Assembly: GCF_032362555.1 (NCBI RefSeq)
Contig: NC_083508.1
Location: forward strand, 11,623,001 to 11,687,000
DNA: 64,000 nt
Origin: Amyelois transitella
Lineage: Eukaryota > Arthropoda > Insecta > Lepidoptera > Pyralidae
Reading direction: 5' to 3'
Of this stretch, positions 33,501-44,900 are shown piece after piece (positions within the stretch are counted from its first letter, which is position 1; each line of letters opens with the position of its first letter). Under the pieces are notes generated by a model that had not been told where the DNA came from, did not search any database, and saw only the letters and a list, made by a program, of their open reading frames with translations. The position numbers and the translations under genes are program-made.

Positions 33501-36500
33501 AGTTGCACAAACAAAGATAGCGGCACCACAAGATGATATAATACGGTATTCGTTGAACAAACGGTAATACTTTTTTAACTCTTTTATTTACTCACATCGG
33601 GCGGACTAGCGGCGGGCATCAGCGCGGGCGCAGTACTAACTCTCTGCAGGGCTCTGATTTGCAGCAAGGCGCGGAACGGAGCCCTACATATCGGACAGTT
33701 GTTGGCCTGGTACCGCAGAGAGTCTGCGCAGGAGTTGCACAAACAAAGATGGCGGCACGGCAGGATGAGAGTGTCGCGCACGTCGCACATGCAGATCACG
33801 CATTCCGAGCCACCGTCCTCGGTTTCTTCGTCGGAGGTCGCCTATCAATGTTAAAATAGGTCAAATTTTACAATGATACATACATACATACATACAATCA
33901 CGCCTCTTTCCCGAAGGGGTAGGCAGAGACTACCTCTTTCCACTTGCCACGATCTCTGCATATTTCCTTCGCTTCATCCACATTCATAACTCTCTTCATG
34001 CAAGCTCGGCGGTTTCGGGTACTTTTGACCTGACCCTTTACCAGGACGTCCTTAATTTGATCAAGATACGTTAGTCTAGGATTTTAGACATAGATTCAAG
34101 ATAAGACTGTGAGGTGATTTTAAGATGCCGTGTGGTTCCCGGCACAAAAGAATAGGACAACTTCATCTCTTTCCTATGAATGTCGTATAAGACGACTAAG
34201 TTAGTTAGAAGGACAACAAAAACTTGGGATTCTTCTTGCAGGCGATGGGCAAGCGACCTGTCATTATTTAAATCTCAATTCCATTAGGTATATAGCCAAT
34301 CAGCTGAATGTGGCTTTAAGGTTTTTTCAAGACTGTTGGCTCTGTCTACCCCGCAAGGGATATAGATTAGAACAGAATAGAAGAGAAAAATTATTTACAT
34401 AAGCGATTTAAATTCAAAACCTATATCAAAGTGCTGAACTTACTACCTCTTTTATCTAAAGGTACATTTCCAGAAAATGCAATTTTGGTAAGCCGTAAAA
34501 ATGATTAAAATCACTTAAAACATCAAGCTCAAATATTAGCTCACCTTGGTATCCAAGTTCTTGTTCTCAATGCCGTATATTTCTTGTAGGAGGTAGCACA
34601 GGCCGTCCACAAACAATTTCTGTTTAAGCGCCTTCAACACGTACGTTCCGTCTGAGTGCTTCTCAACGATGGCTATGGTTGTGTGGGACTGTCTTATCTC
34701 TGTAATTTTCAGATACCAACGTATTAAATTCTGGATGGACGTTGCAAAAGACGACATGTGAAGTGGCAAGCGAGCGAAGAGCGGGAAAGTATCGAGTATC
34801 TTTAATTTTATTGATAGCCTCTGTGGCGCAGGGTAATACGCGTGTCTGTGACATCGGAGGTCCCGGGTTCGAATACTGGCCAGGGCATGATGAGAAAATA
34901 ACTTTTTCTAATTGGCCTGGGTCTTGGATGTTTATCTACATACATATTTACACATAAGTATTTATTATAAAATATAGTAAATAAATATAAAATATATTAG
35001 TATCTCGTAACACAAGTCTCGAACTTACTTCGAGGCTAACTCAATCAGTGTAATTTGTCCCGTATATATATATTATATATGTCCCGTATATATCTTTTCT
35101 TTTTTTAATTGGTTAAACATTTCGCCTAATGAAAATGGAAGCTGTATGGTCTACGACTTAGATTTAAAAGATCTATACTTGTAACTTGATGTCCGTCGAA
35201 AATGCTAGACAATATTAAATTTAAGTTACATATGTGACGTCATTAAGTGTTACCGTGTATGGAATATTTAAAAATAAATCTATTCTAATCACACTCACCG
35301 TCCTGTCCCTCGTCGACTACACAGTAGACGGCGATGGGGATGATCTCCCTGTCAGCATTGTACACCAGGTCCTCTTCGGGGTGGCGGGACGGGTCGAACA
35401 CGTGGCTGATCTGGCAGAACTGCTGGTTGGCGCCCTTTTTGTAGTGGTACGTTTGCGACGTCATGGCCGGGTCGCGTGGGTAGTAGCTATATTTCAAAAA
35501 AAAAAAATATCATGGGTCTATAAAATTAACATACAGTATAAGTTCAAATTTTTAATACTGGTTTTTTTTTTATTTGACATTTTTTATGGAGCTATAAAAC
35601 AATTAAAAATTTGAATTTAGTCTATTATTACACAATTAGATATTATGATAGAAAAAAATTGGTATTAAATTTTTGTAGCACTTGATGGCTAAGAAATAAA
35701 TCAATGTTACTTTGTAAACTTGGATATTTGCGGAGACCTTTACAATATTTAAATTAAATCCACTACCTGTCAGTACAAATATTATACAAATGCGTGAAAG
35801 TGATTTTTGTAACATGTTTCGAAACGTCCAAGTGAAAATAAAGGTACATATTATATTGCCGGTACTTGCGCTTTAATATCTGCAGTATTTATAAATAGTA
35901 ATTGCATGAAATATATTAATACATATAAAACGTGAAATAGATATTTTGGGCATCATTGGAGCCCTAAAGGATGAATAATTTTCCCCGTTTGTTTTTTTCA
36001 CATTTTCCATTATTTCTTCACTCCTTATAGTTGCAGCGTGATGTTATATAGCCTTCCTCGATAAATGGTCTATTCAACACAAAAATAATTTTTCAATTCA
36101 AACCAGTAGTTCCTGAGATTAGCACGTTCAAACAAACTCTTCAGCTTTATAATATTAGTATAGATGTAACACCCAATTTTATACCGCATTTATAGCAAAT
36201 AAAGCAACATTTCAAACTGATGGTAGGTATATGATTCAAGACTGCTACTTACACAACTCCAGCCGGTGTGACCTCCTCAGTGCAGAAGTAGAATATTGTG
36301 ATAGCGCAGCGAGCATCGCAGTCAAACGTAAACTCTATGTTGTAGTAGGTACCTTTTCCATTACTGGAAAAATGGATTTGTTAATTGGATAGGGTAGGTT
36401 TCTACGTATGGCGATAAAAAATTTAGAATGCCTCAATTTTTTTATGTAAATTCAGTTAAGAGTTTTTTTTTATGTAAATTCAGTTATTTTCATGCCCTGC

Positions 36501-37523
36501 ACATACATATAATCTCGTTTATATCCTTTGCAGGGTAGACAGAGCCAACAGTCTTAACAAGACTGATAGGCCATGTTCAGCTGTTTGCTTAATAATAGAA
36601 TTGAGATTCAAATAGTAACAAGTTGTTAGCCTGTCGTGTAAAAGAAAAATTCCAAGTTTATAAGCCCATCCCTTACTCGCCTTTTACGACATCTACGGGA
36701 AAGAGATGACGTGGTCCTATTCTTTTTTCTATTGGTGCCAGTAACCACACAGCTATGCATGTCCTATCTTTAGCTATTTTGAGAACATAACATTTAAAAA
36801 TAGAATGAAATTGTTGTAATAACTCACTCTTATTTATTGATTCATCCTTATTAGAGAAACAAACACTCATATGAATGTTAAATTAGGTATTTAAGAAATG
36901 ACTTCATGAAATCAAATCGTAAACCATCAAGAACTTTTATCTCTTTAACTAACCTGTCCACAGATTTCAATACACCATCACCAATATTATTCTCAGCTAG
37001 TTTAGCCACGGGATCAGGACAGCGAACAAACCTCAATGACTCTTTTCTGATGTTTACAAGACTCTTTAGAGTTTTTGTTGGCTCATTTGATTGTGGTGGG
37101 GGGTATGGGAACTGAAAGGGAATGAGAAAAATAAAATTTATTTGTAAAATGTAATTTTTCTTAAATATATAAAAGTAAAAAACCTTTCAATATTGAAAAT
37201 TTATAGTAATTTACATCAAAAGTGTTCTTTATGCATAAGAAAAATATTGTTTTTGACTTAATTTACATTTGTGGGTAGATAAACATTTTATCTTCTAAAC
37301 CATTACCATATCATAACTTGTAACATACTCACAGGTGTAGGCCTACTGCCAAGAAAGTTAAGGTCAGCATTTTCTCCAAACAAATATGCTTCGGGCTGAG
37401 GAGTATCAAATCTTTCGCCTCCCATTATGAAGTGGCTCCCAAAGTAGTTTCCTAAAGATAGTTGACTTCTTTGTTAGTACTATATATGAAGTTCAGTAGA
37501 AAATGCCTTCATATGGGCATGAT

Positions 37524-37570
<47 letters not shown>

Positions 37571-37716
37571 TATATAGTAAGTGAAGTATAATGGTGATAG
37601 ACAAAATATCCACAAAAAGTTAACTTACCTGATCTTGGTGGGTACTTATATGCATGATTCGAGACCACATCAGCCTCCTCAACTCCCGCATTCTGTCTAC
37701 TAGTTAAAGCACCCAT
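24562..37716 (-). CDS. MGRN1: E3 ubiquitin ligase MGRN1/RNF157 (mahogunin)
   Basis: RING-type ubiquitin ligase of endosomal trafficking (TSG101 ubiquitylation in mammals). Fifteen exons: 37716-37629, 37451-37333, 37111-36954, 36363-36253, 35486-35299, 34699-34545, 33841-33596, 32993-32871, 31535-31452, 30979-30869, 27961-27809, 27110-26981, 26191-26103, 25370-25298 and 24674-24562. They total 1941 nt, 646 residues, all phases consistent. The start MGALTSRQNAGVEE resembles the N-myristoylated start of mammalian MGRN1 (Gly2). NYFGSHFIMGGERFDTP, YLFGENADLNFLGSRP and KTLKSLVNIRKESLRFVR are hallmarks of its N-terminal domain; QKLFVDGLCYLLQEIYGIEN precedes the RING (~287-326: CVIC..CRHLCLCNSC..CPIC). 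NIPAGYEPVSLLEALNG follows. Residues ~400-646 are Ser/Pro/Glu-rich, low complexity and GC-rich. Divergent from RpL10; introns hold nested transposons. Confidence 0.95.
26220..26395 (+). repeat. Family F copy
   Basis: ATTCCGATTACATTCTAACC, then CAATGATCCTATATTGCGTC and CTTCCGTCTGACCTCCGCAA; begins about 30 bp upstream of the acceptor of MGRN1 exon 13. Confidence 0.5.
27206..27496 (-). mobile_element. Helitron-like element, Lep1 type, inverted
   Basis: TAGTTTTGCCCGCGACTT at the left and CTCTTCAGCTTTACAATATT followed by AGTATAGA at the right. Confidence 0.6.
27518..27797 (+). repeat. Family A copies, one and a half units in tandem
   Basis: Unit 1 (27518-27700) ends in TATGTATGTATG. Its last ~95 bp, including TATCATCAATGAGCCTTTAC, are repeated at 27701-27797 with a longer tail. 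This looks like tandem duplication of the 3' part. The second tail ends about 5 bp from the donor of MGRN1 exon 11. Confidence 0.65.
28011..28560 (+). repeat. Family A copy, short tail duplicate, then family F copy
   Basis: 28011-28268 family A (GAGCCGTGTGGTTCTAGGTA start). 28275-28312 repeats only its last bases and tail. 28345-28560 is family F with CGCAACTTTTGCAAAGGAAC. Confidence 0.55.
29038..30855 (+). mobile_element. Nested transposon block in an MGRN1 intron
   Basis: The CTAGCGACCCGCC repeat (intact form at 8998-9178) is split: left part 29038-29084, right part 30718-30855 (resuming at TATACATAAAAACC). Between them is a Helitron-like insertion, starting with TATACTTATAATAAATCTG at about 29098 and ending GGCACAGCTAG at ~30716. 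It itself contains a Jockey-type LINE fragment. At least three insertion layers can be ordered from the interruption pattern. Confidence 0.65.
29790..30440 (+). mobile_element. Jockey-like non-LTR retrotransposon ORF2 3' end (fragment)
   Basis: An open frame encodes the segment after the reverse transcriptase of insect Jockey-clade LINEs: LPLRTKLGIYQTYVRSRLTY, AAPAWYAFCSETNRRRLRAQ, then RAVVGAPRYVRNSTILRDLK. The frame is lost after ~30130, and the remainder (to ACAGACAGACAGACAAAAA) looks like its 3' UTR. Only the C-terminal ~120 residues of ORF2 remain. Confidence 0.75.
32364..32623 (+). repeat. Family A SINE-like copy
   Basis: Complete: GTGCCGTGTGGTTCCCGGCA to AGACGTAATTATATGTATG. Confidence 0.65.
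32696..32860. repeat. Minisatellite, five tandem 33-bp units
   Basis: Five contiguous units at 32696, 32729, 32762, 32795 and 32828 around the consensus CCAGCTGCTGCA(A/T)GTGTT then CCAGTGYAAGCTAYA. Divergence between neighbours is a few bases. The array ends 10 bp before the donor of MGRN1 exon 8 (exon end 32871), inside the intron. The period is a multiple of three, but a stop follows read-through of the donor. Confidence 0.85.
33400..33545 (-). pseudogene. Decayed duplicate of the MGRN1 RING exon
   Basis: The stretch around 33455-33540 (GTCTGCGCACGAGTTGCACA, ACAAAGATAGCGGCAC) mirrors 33685-33771 of the RING exon at a constant offset of ~230 bp. On the minus strand it still reads CLCNSCADSLRYY..NCPIY in one frame. 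Several zinc ligands are lost (second Cys of CPIC is Tyr) and no splice sites remain. Similarity extends weakly to ~33400. Confidence 0.7.
33878..34370. repeat. Family E copy (33878-34060) and family A copy (34124-34370)
   Basis: The family E copy carries a CATACATACATACATACA run on its left edge. The family A copy runs from ATGCCGTGTGGTTCCCGGCA to GCAAGGGATATAGA and lacks a tail. Confidence 0.6.
34810..35085 (+). repeat. tRNA-derived SINE (family D), second complete copy
   Basis: TCTGTGGCGCAGGGTAATAC (A-box region) and GGTCCCGGGTTCGAATACTG (B-box), then the same body as 13397-13700, ending in an AT-rich tail. Inserted ~110 bp upstream of MGRN1 exon 6. Confidence 0.7.
35200..35290 (+). repeat. 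Family C fragment abutting a splice donor
   Basis: TATGTGACGTCATTAAGTGT then AAAAATAAATCTATTCTAAT; its tail ends about 3 bp from the donor of MGRN1 exon 5 (GTGAGT at 35298-35293). Confidence 0.6.
35930..36165 (-). mobile_element. Helitron-like element, Lep1 type, truncated
   Basis: Retains TATTTTGGGCATCATTGGAG to CTTTATAATATTAGTATAGA; the CTAG end is lost. Confidence 0.6.
36501..36752 (-). repeat. Family A SINE-like copy
   Basis: Inverted: ACATACATATAATCTCGTTT at the left, GTAACCACACAGC at the right. Confidence 0.6.
37530..37577. repeat. (TA)n microsatellite
   Basis: About 48 bp of nearly pure TA dinucleotide in the first intron of MGRN1. Confidence 0.9.
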
Positions 37717-38326
37717 AGTGATTCTCTAACTTTATACCAAAAACAAATTTTTATAAGAACAAGTTCATTGCTTTTTATCTGGAATAGAAAATAATGAAAT
37801 TGATTTTGTCGAAGAAACCTTCTACTCTATTGTGTTTTGACAACGACCAAGAAAGAATAAACTGATTGACATTGACAGCGCGTTGACGCTGACAGCAATG
37901 AAATGACAGTGTCAGTGTTGACAGCAGTCCTTAGAGTGTCGACTTGCTGAAATATAAGCAATAATAGAAAGAAAAATCGAAAAAGGGAAAAATAATGAGA
38001 AAGCTTTTTAGCTTTGAAGACGGCTCACGATAGGACTTGTTGGTTTGTTTCAATGATTTTTTTTGTCTTTCACATCCATGTCCGCTGAGATTTCATTCTG
38101 AAGTGTGTAAATAGGCCTTAATGTTGGCAACATTTACCTAAAAGTCAAAAAGCTGTCAACGTCAAGTTTCTAAATTCTCTTCTTTGGTGCCACTTGTGAA
38201 GGTGCGTGTTTTTCCTTATTAAATCTATTAAAATCTCATAGATTGTTTTAAATTTTACTGTGATAAATTGAAAACGTTGTTTAAGTTCAATATTGGAATA
38301 ATTTAATTTGTTTATTTCAGGTCACA
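37717..38326. promoter_or_regulatory. Divergent promoter region MGRN1 / RpL10, including the RpL10 leader exon
   Basis: The RpL10 side has a pyrimidine tract TTCTAAATTCTCTTCTTTGG at about 38169-38188, compatible with a TOP-type start used by ribosomal-protein mRNAs. A leader exon ends ...CACTTGTGAAG at 38201 (donor GTGCGT) and a 5' UTR intron closes at 38320, six bases before the ATG. The MGRN1 side has no obvious core element. Confidence 0.55.
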
Positions 38327-40732
38327 ATGGGGCGCCGGCCAGCTAGGTGGTAAGTTTACAATCAATTTGTCGGATTTTAGGGGTCATTTATATCCAATTT
38401 TATACCTTATGTTATCTCGTATAATTTCAGTTACCGGTACTGTAAAAACAAACCGTACCCAAAATCGCGGTTCTGTCGCGGTGTGCCCGACCCAAAGATC
38501 CGCATCTTTGACTTGGGAAAGAAGAAGGCCACAGTAGATGACTTCCCACTGTGCGTGCACTTGGTGTCCGATGAGTACGAACAGCTAAGCTCTGAGGCGC
38601 TCGAGGCGGGCCGTATTTGCTGCAACAAATACCTCGTTAAGAACTGTGGCAAGGACCAGTTTCACATCCGCATAAGATTGCATCCATTCCATGTCATCCG
38701 CATCAATAAAATGTTATCGTGTGCTGGAGCTGATAGGTGAGTCAATTAAAACTTTCTAATGTGCTTAATAAATAATAAATTAATTAACATTTTTAAGAGT
38801 TTGTTACTTTTGAAAGCTGAGGTACAGTCATGACTCAGTCCTCAGTAAGAGCTCTTTTGTGGCCTTGATTGATAAGTTATAAACTTTTTCTTATCTTGAT
38901 TTTCGAAAGATTCAACGAAATTTTCAATCTTCATGCATGTAGTTATATATGTAGCAATATCCAATACCTGTTGTCAGTTTTAGAATTTTGCAGTAATATT
39001 GCACAACATTACAGTAACAGTAATCTAGAAGAAACCTACACATTTAAGTAATTGTTCTTGTTGATCTTCAAATATGACTCTTTGATATATCAGTGATTAA
39101 TTATAAATCTATACTTATATTATAAAGCTGGAAGGTTTGTTTGTTTGTTTGAACGCGCTAATCTCAGGAACTACTGGTTCGAATTGAAAAATTATTTTTG
39201 TGTCGAATGGACCATTTATTGAAGAAGGCTTTAGCTATATAATATCACGCTGCAACTATTAGGAGCGAAGGAATTATGGAAAATGTGAAAAAAAAAACGG
39301 GGAGAATTATTCATCCTTGACAGATTCAATGATTCTCAAAATAACTGTTCCACGTGGACGAAGTTGCGGGCACAGCTAGTAAATAATAAATGACAATGAA
39401 AATGCTAATGCTAACCGCACTCATGATCCATAATCATAACAATTGCAACAAAAATAGAATAGTTGAAATCATTCTGCCCCCTAATTCACAAAATTGACAA
39501 GGTATATTTCTTAACTACCTTCTCTCTCTATCTTTAAGTCAAGAGTTAAAGAAAGATAGAAGATAGCAATTGGTTTCCAGCACTTAAAACTAGGACCTTT
39601 CCATAACTTTCCCATGGATGTCGTAAACTTGGGGGGTTTACAACATCAATGGGAAAATTCCTCTGGTAGGCGATGGTCAGCAGCTTGCCACTATTAGAAT
39701 CTTAAGTTTGAGTCTGGCTGGGCAAAAAAAGAAATTACAATAAATATTTGTAACACAATTATCATTTATCAATTTCAGGCTCCAGACCGGGATGCGCGGT
39801 GCTTTCGGCAAGCCGCAAGGCACCGTAGCGCGCGTGCACATCGGGCAGCCCATCATGTCCGTGCGCTCCAGTGACCGCTGGAAGGCGCAGGTCATCGAGG
39901 CTCTGCGTCGTGCCAAGTTCAAGTTCCCTGGTCGCCAGAAGGTATCCAAATCTTTTCTTTCTCATTTAAGATTCTCATTTAATCCTGGACCCTTTGATTT
40001 GACATGAGAAAGCTTTGGCAACTTGGCTTCAGGAAAAACAACACATCTGTGGCAGGAATATGATGAAAAACATTGCATATCATCAAACGCTGTGATCTCT
40101 ACCTTGTTGAGTGTCTATTGTTCAGAGATACAAGTATTACTTAGTTCAGACAGCAGTCTTTCACAATCTTACACTGATTGTTACTCAATATTAATCAATA
40201 TGAAACCTGAAAACTATTCACAAGTATATTTTTAAGATTGTGGAGAAAAGTAATGCAATGGTTGATTTTTGGTTGTAGATGCAAATTTTTAAAGTCCATA
40301 ACACTAAAACTCTTCAATAAAAAAGTATGTATATAAATTTGACATCACCAAATACAACAAAAAGTAGATTTCCTTCCTGCTGGACAAATATTTTAATAGG
40401 ACCAATAATTTCTAGATTTAGTAGCCATAGTCCACACTGTTTACTCAATCCAGGAGTCATTGGACGATGATGGTTAGTCATTAATCCACACTTTGTTCTG
40501 CCATTTCTGTGGGAGGTTTCTAAAACATGTTTCTCTTTGCCTAATCCTAAATTTGATTCCCCAGATCTACGTTTCCAAGAAGTGGGGCTTCACGAAGTAC
40601 GACCGCGACGAGTTCGAGCGCCTCCGCGACGAAGGCCGCCTCGCCAACGACGGGTGCAACGTGAAGTACCGCCCTGAGCACGGCCCGCTCGACGCCTGGC
40701 GCAAAGTGCAGTACGAGATCCACAATGTATAG
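38327..40732 (+). CDS. RpL10: 60S ribosomal protein L10 (uL16)
   Basis: Large-subunit protein near the peptidyl-transferase and tRNA sites, loaded last in 60S maturation. Exons 38327-38349, 38431-38736, 39779-39941 and 40565-40732 total 660 nt, 219 residues, the normal eukaryotic length. It opens [20 protein letters not shown] and contains [38 protein letters not shown] and [19 protein letters not shown], near-invariant in animals; the C-terminus ends EIHNV. The ATG lies six bases after a 5' UTR intron acceptor. Codon use is strongly GC-ending, as expected for a highly expressed gene. The second intron carries a Lep1 Helitron-like element. Divergent from MGRN1, convergent with POLH. Confidence 0.97.
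39108..39379 (+). mobile_element. Helitron-like element, Lep1 type
   Basis: TCTATACTTATATTATAAAG to TGCGGGCACAGCTAG; apparently complete, inside an RpL10 intron. Confidence 0.7.
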
Positions 40733-40799
40733 ACGTTTTACAATTATATACTGTGAAATTTATTTGCTGTTTTATTTTATTCTATTCTAAGATTAATTA

Positions 40800-40997
40800 A
40801 TATTGTAAAGTTGACGTTGTTGAAGAAAATGCTGCAGTGCAGTTTGTTACCGCTTCTGCACTGACGCCTTGGAAGCGGCAGTAAACTTAGTTTTTAAGTA
40901 ATTTATTTGACGTCAACCAATGTTGTTAAACCATACGTTTTGACAATTATTAAGCGATATTAGTATCCTATAATAATGAATAAAAAATTTGAATTGG
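40800..40997 (+). repeat. Family C copy with TTTGAA tail
   Basis: TGTAAAGTTGACGTTGTTGA to TGAATAAAAAATTTGAATTG; begins about 70 bp after the RpL10 stop, so it may form part of the 3' UTR. A near-identical copy is at 49026-49260. Confidence 0.65.
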
Positions 40998-41973
40998 AAT
41001 ATCCTTTTCGTGATTTAGTTACCTGAAGAGTTGAGGTTCTGGGTGAAAATGGATCTATTGATTGAGGAAAGGCTACCCCTTGTAACTGAATTTCATCTTT
41101 CGTTGCCATTATAGGTACTAGTGATAAATAATGCAGGTTAACGCGCACGTTACGTGTCGAAAATAAGTTCCGTGTGATTCCTAGAAATTTAGGATCACTA
41201 TTTCCCATGATATAAAAGACGAAGAAAATGGTGTGTCGTGCTAACAATAAACAATTGCCATGTTTCGTAAACAATCAAATATGCATAACAAACATTCGAG
41301 GCCATCATAAGGATCTTGTTCGTACTACCGCCGCAAAAAGGGGTCTCGCTCTCTGCCATTCTACACTCAACATTGTATCTTTGTCATTATCTCTCCTTCC
41401 AGACAGATCGGTAATTTTTACATCTTTCCACTAGTCACCATCTCCATGACTTAGGTAGGTACCTCTAAAGTATACCCCTTATTATGAATCTCTCAGAATT
41501 ACCTTTTCGCTGAAAGACAACTTCCAAGAAAAGAAAAGGGTCCAGATAGCCGAAAGGCAATTCAGCTACATCCTAGCTTACCAGTGCGTAATATATGTCT
41601 TATCTTTGCGTATTCCCAGTTGCACCCTCCGCCACAAAGCTTCGGTGCCCAGGGTCCACTTTCCAATGCTTTTCCCTCCACTGTACGATTAGGGGCGTCT
41701 TCAGCTTAGACCATTGCAACGCCCGCATTGCTCTTTATCAGTACTCTGAAACGTGGTCACATACTAGAGGACTGTTAATGTGGTACAGAGAACGATTTAC
41801 CCTTAAAGCTGACGTGCTTGAAAACTACCCATTACTTTTTGTAGCATTAGTCTGACTGATGTGATTAACGGTGTTTTATATATTTTGAAGTCTAAAACTA
41901 TTACAATAAAATCATTACATAATTATGTTGAAGTATAAATATATATTTTTAAATGATTTCATAATAAATTTCA
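40998..41973. other. Intergenic, no gene recognised
   Basis: Several short open frames on both strands, none with a recognisable motif or splice structure. Convergent 3' flanks of RpL10 and POLH. Confidence 0.5.
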
Positions 41974-44900
41974 TCAAGATTTAAAAAACGAGTCAATAGA
42001 TTTACACGATGGCATTTTATTCTTTTTCCTAGGCGACGCTGGGGATTTCTTTTTTCTCTTCACGCTATTGCTTGTAAAATGACCCGGTGTGGATTTCATA
42101 TTCAAACTCCTACTCAACCTTTGGGCTTCATGGAAATCCATATGTTCACTGAATTTTTCGACTGAAACTTTTTTGCCACATTCCGCACATGTTTCCGTGG
42201 GCACTGTGTTATCAATTTTGACAAGAAATCCAGCGATAGACGAAGTAGTGTCATGTTTCAACTTCTCGACAGGTTTCTTTGTACTGGTTGCCTCAGATTT
42301 TTCTACAGATCTTTTAGAATTACCTATCTCATTTTTAACCACTGTTTTTCTTTCTTTTATTTCATTTCGAACCTGTTGTCTTTCTTCTTCTCTTAGTCTG
42401 AGTGCCAAATGATAATCAGAGTGAGTTTCAAACATGTCTATAGTTAAAATTTTCTTACAATCTGGACACTCAAAGGTTTCTAAACAATTATTGCTGTTAC
42501 CTCTAATATTATCTAGACTTTTTCCTCGCGAATTATTGTCTGCATTATGTGGTTCACGTGCTTCCTCCAATTGATCAGATGTGTCTTCATTTATAGCATT
42601 AGAAGTTTTTAATAGTTCTCTCATACTGCTAACGCGCGCTACACCTTCTGGGTCTTCTTCAAACAAGGCTATACTTTTATTGATTTCATTGTTTATTGTG
42701 GAACTAGAATAATCGGAATCGTTGCTGTTCTCGCCACAGTTAACAACTTCGCAAGTAGGAGTTGTTGGAGGTTTTATTTTACTTTTATCAATATCTTCCT
42801 TACTTTTAAGGCCATTGTTTAAAAATTTGGCAAAAAACGATTCCTGCTTGTCCAATGTAGACGCAAGAACAGATTCATTTTTAACAGCTTCTGTGCTATC
42901 GTCATTTCTTTTTGGTATCACTAATTCATTTTTAGCTGGTTTGGTATCGGCGTGAAAGAACTTCTGAAATATATAATCTTTTCCATTGCACAATTTCTTG
43001 GACTTACTATTATCTGCAAGTGTTTTTTTACTGTCTCCTTTATCGCTGGTTATATTTTTCTTCTCTGTCATGTCTTTAGATGCTCCAGCACCAAAGTAAT
43101 CATTAATCTTTTTTATTTTTTTGCTTTCGGAATTATCTTCAAACTTTCCTACACTTATCCCCAAGAATTTAATGGTAGATTTTAGTTTTCTATTAGGCTC
43201 ACCATCTGAAAAAGTAAATATAATGGCGTTTTCAAATCTTGCTGGGCTGATATAATTTCTATCAACTGTATATAATTTCTATCAACCTGCTATTAAGTAA
43301 TAAAATAGATTACCTTTCAACTTAACTCCTTCCATACTATCCATGACCAAATCCAAGGCTTTGCTGCAGAAAAGTTCTCCACACAGTTCATCGTCAACTG
43401 CGAAGTTATAGGACCTTGAACTTCCTGAGTCCCTGCCGTCAGGCAACTGCGTGGTGAAACTGACGACCATCTGACGTGGAGTCCTGTTGTTTTCTAGTGC
43501 ATCCTTCTCTAACCTATCTTCTATCTCATCCCCCAAGTCACGGAGCCACTTCTTCAAGCCATCAAGATCTGTTAAAGCAGATTTGCCTCGCAGTTGCTTA
43601 CAGCATCCAATGCTTTTCGCGTTAAATCTAGCTTGGACTGGCTCTAAGTCGACGCCGCGCGCTATGTTGTAGAGCCACGTTCTGGGATTGTGAAAACATA
43701 TTAGTATGTGGGTTTTATGTAGTAAAATTAATTATTATACAGAGTAGAAGCTATTCATGTGACTTGCTATAGCCATTTCTAAGACGATCGGCATCAACTG
43801 AGTTAGCATGGACGCTTCGTGAATTACTTTACACAGTCCAAAGAATATATACTACAATAAAAATATTACATTTAAAATAAAGGATGGTGTGGAAATAGAA
43901 ACAGCCAACTTAAAAAAATAAACAATCATAAAAGTGGGATCCAGAAGATGTATCAATTCTAAGAAGAAAAATAAGTGCCTTACCCATTTTTTTCATCAAA
44001 TTTCGTTTGTAACTGTTTCTCTGTAAAATTTTGTAGCTCTGACATTTTACTGATTTTCAGAGTTTCGCAGACCGTGTCTCCAAATTTTCCGCCCAAATGC
44101 TTTACCTTCTTAAGTGACAGAGTCCTGTTAGTGAAGTTAAAGATATATAATTTTCATTGCATGTAGTAACAATAATCAAGATTTTTTGTTATAACACTCA
44201 TATATCACAAAGAAATTTGAGAAAAACATGTAAACTTATGCACTATGCACAAAAAATGTGATAAAAAAATTGAAATCAAATTTAAAAGTAAAACGATTTT
44301 ATAAAAAAAAATTACCTATATAAAATGTTAATGGAGTGTTTAGGTAAAATTGTCTGTTTGTTTGGCTTGTTCATTCCACAGACCAGCTTGGCCAGGATTT
44401 TGTTATGTGCGATGCCTGCTGAACATGTGTAACCTGTAACATTTATATAAATAAATAAGTAATACGATACTGGCAAATTATACATACATATAATCACGTC
44501 TACCTCCCTTGCTGGGTAGATAGAACCAAGTCTTGAAAAGACTAAAAGGCCACGTTCAGCTGTTAGCTTAGTGGTAGAATTTATGTTAAAAAAGTGGCAT
44601 GTTACTAGCCCATCGCTAGAAGAAGAATCCCAAGTTTACGTTTAAGTTTAATACCTACAGAACAGTTTATTATAAGGAAATATAATTTTTCTAAGAAACA
44701 ATTTATATAAAGAAGGTGGGATTATGTAGAAGCTTAAAGATTCACCTGTTTCTTCAAATACAGCAGCTCTTATTTCACTGACAATCACCGCGCCCACTAG
44801 AAGTCTTTTAGCATGCTCATAATCAAACTCTATGGAGTCAGCGCCACAGTTATGAACATCCTGGATAAACTCTGCCAAACTGTCATAACCCAGAGCATAT

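Noticed and set aside
38737-40564. snoRNA in RpL10 introns
   Set aside because: ATGATGA and GATGATGG motifs near 40060 and 40465 were examined as box C, but no matching CTGA box D or rRNA-complementary guide could be seen.
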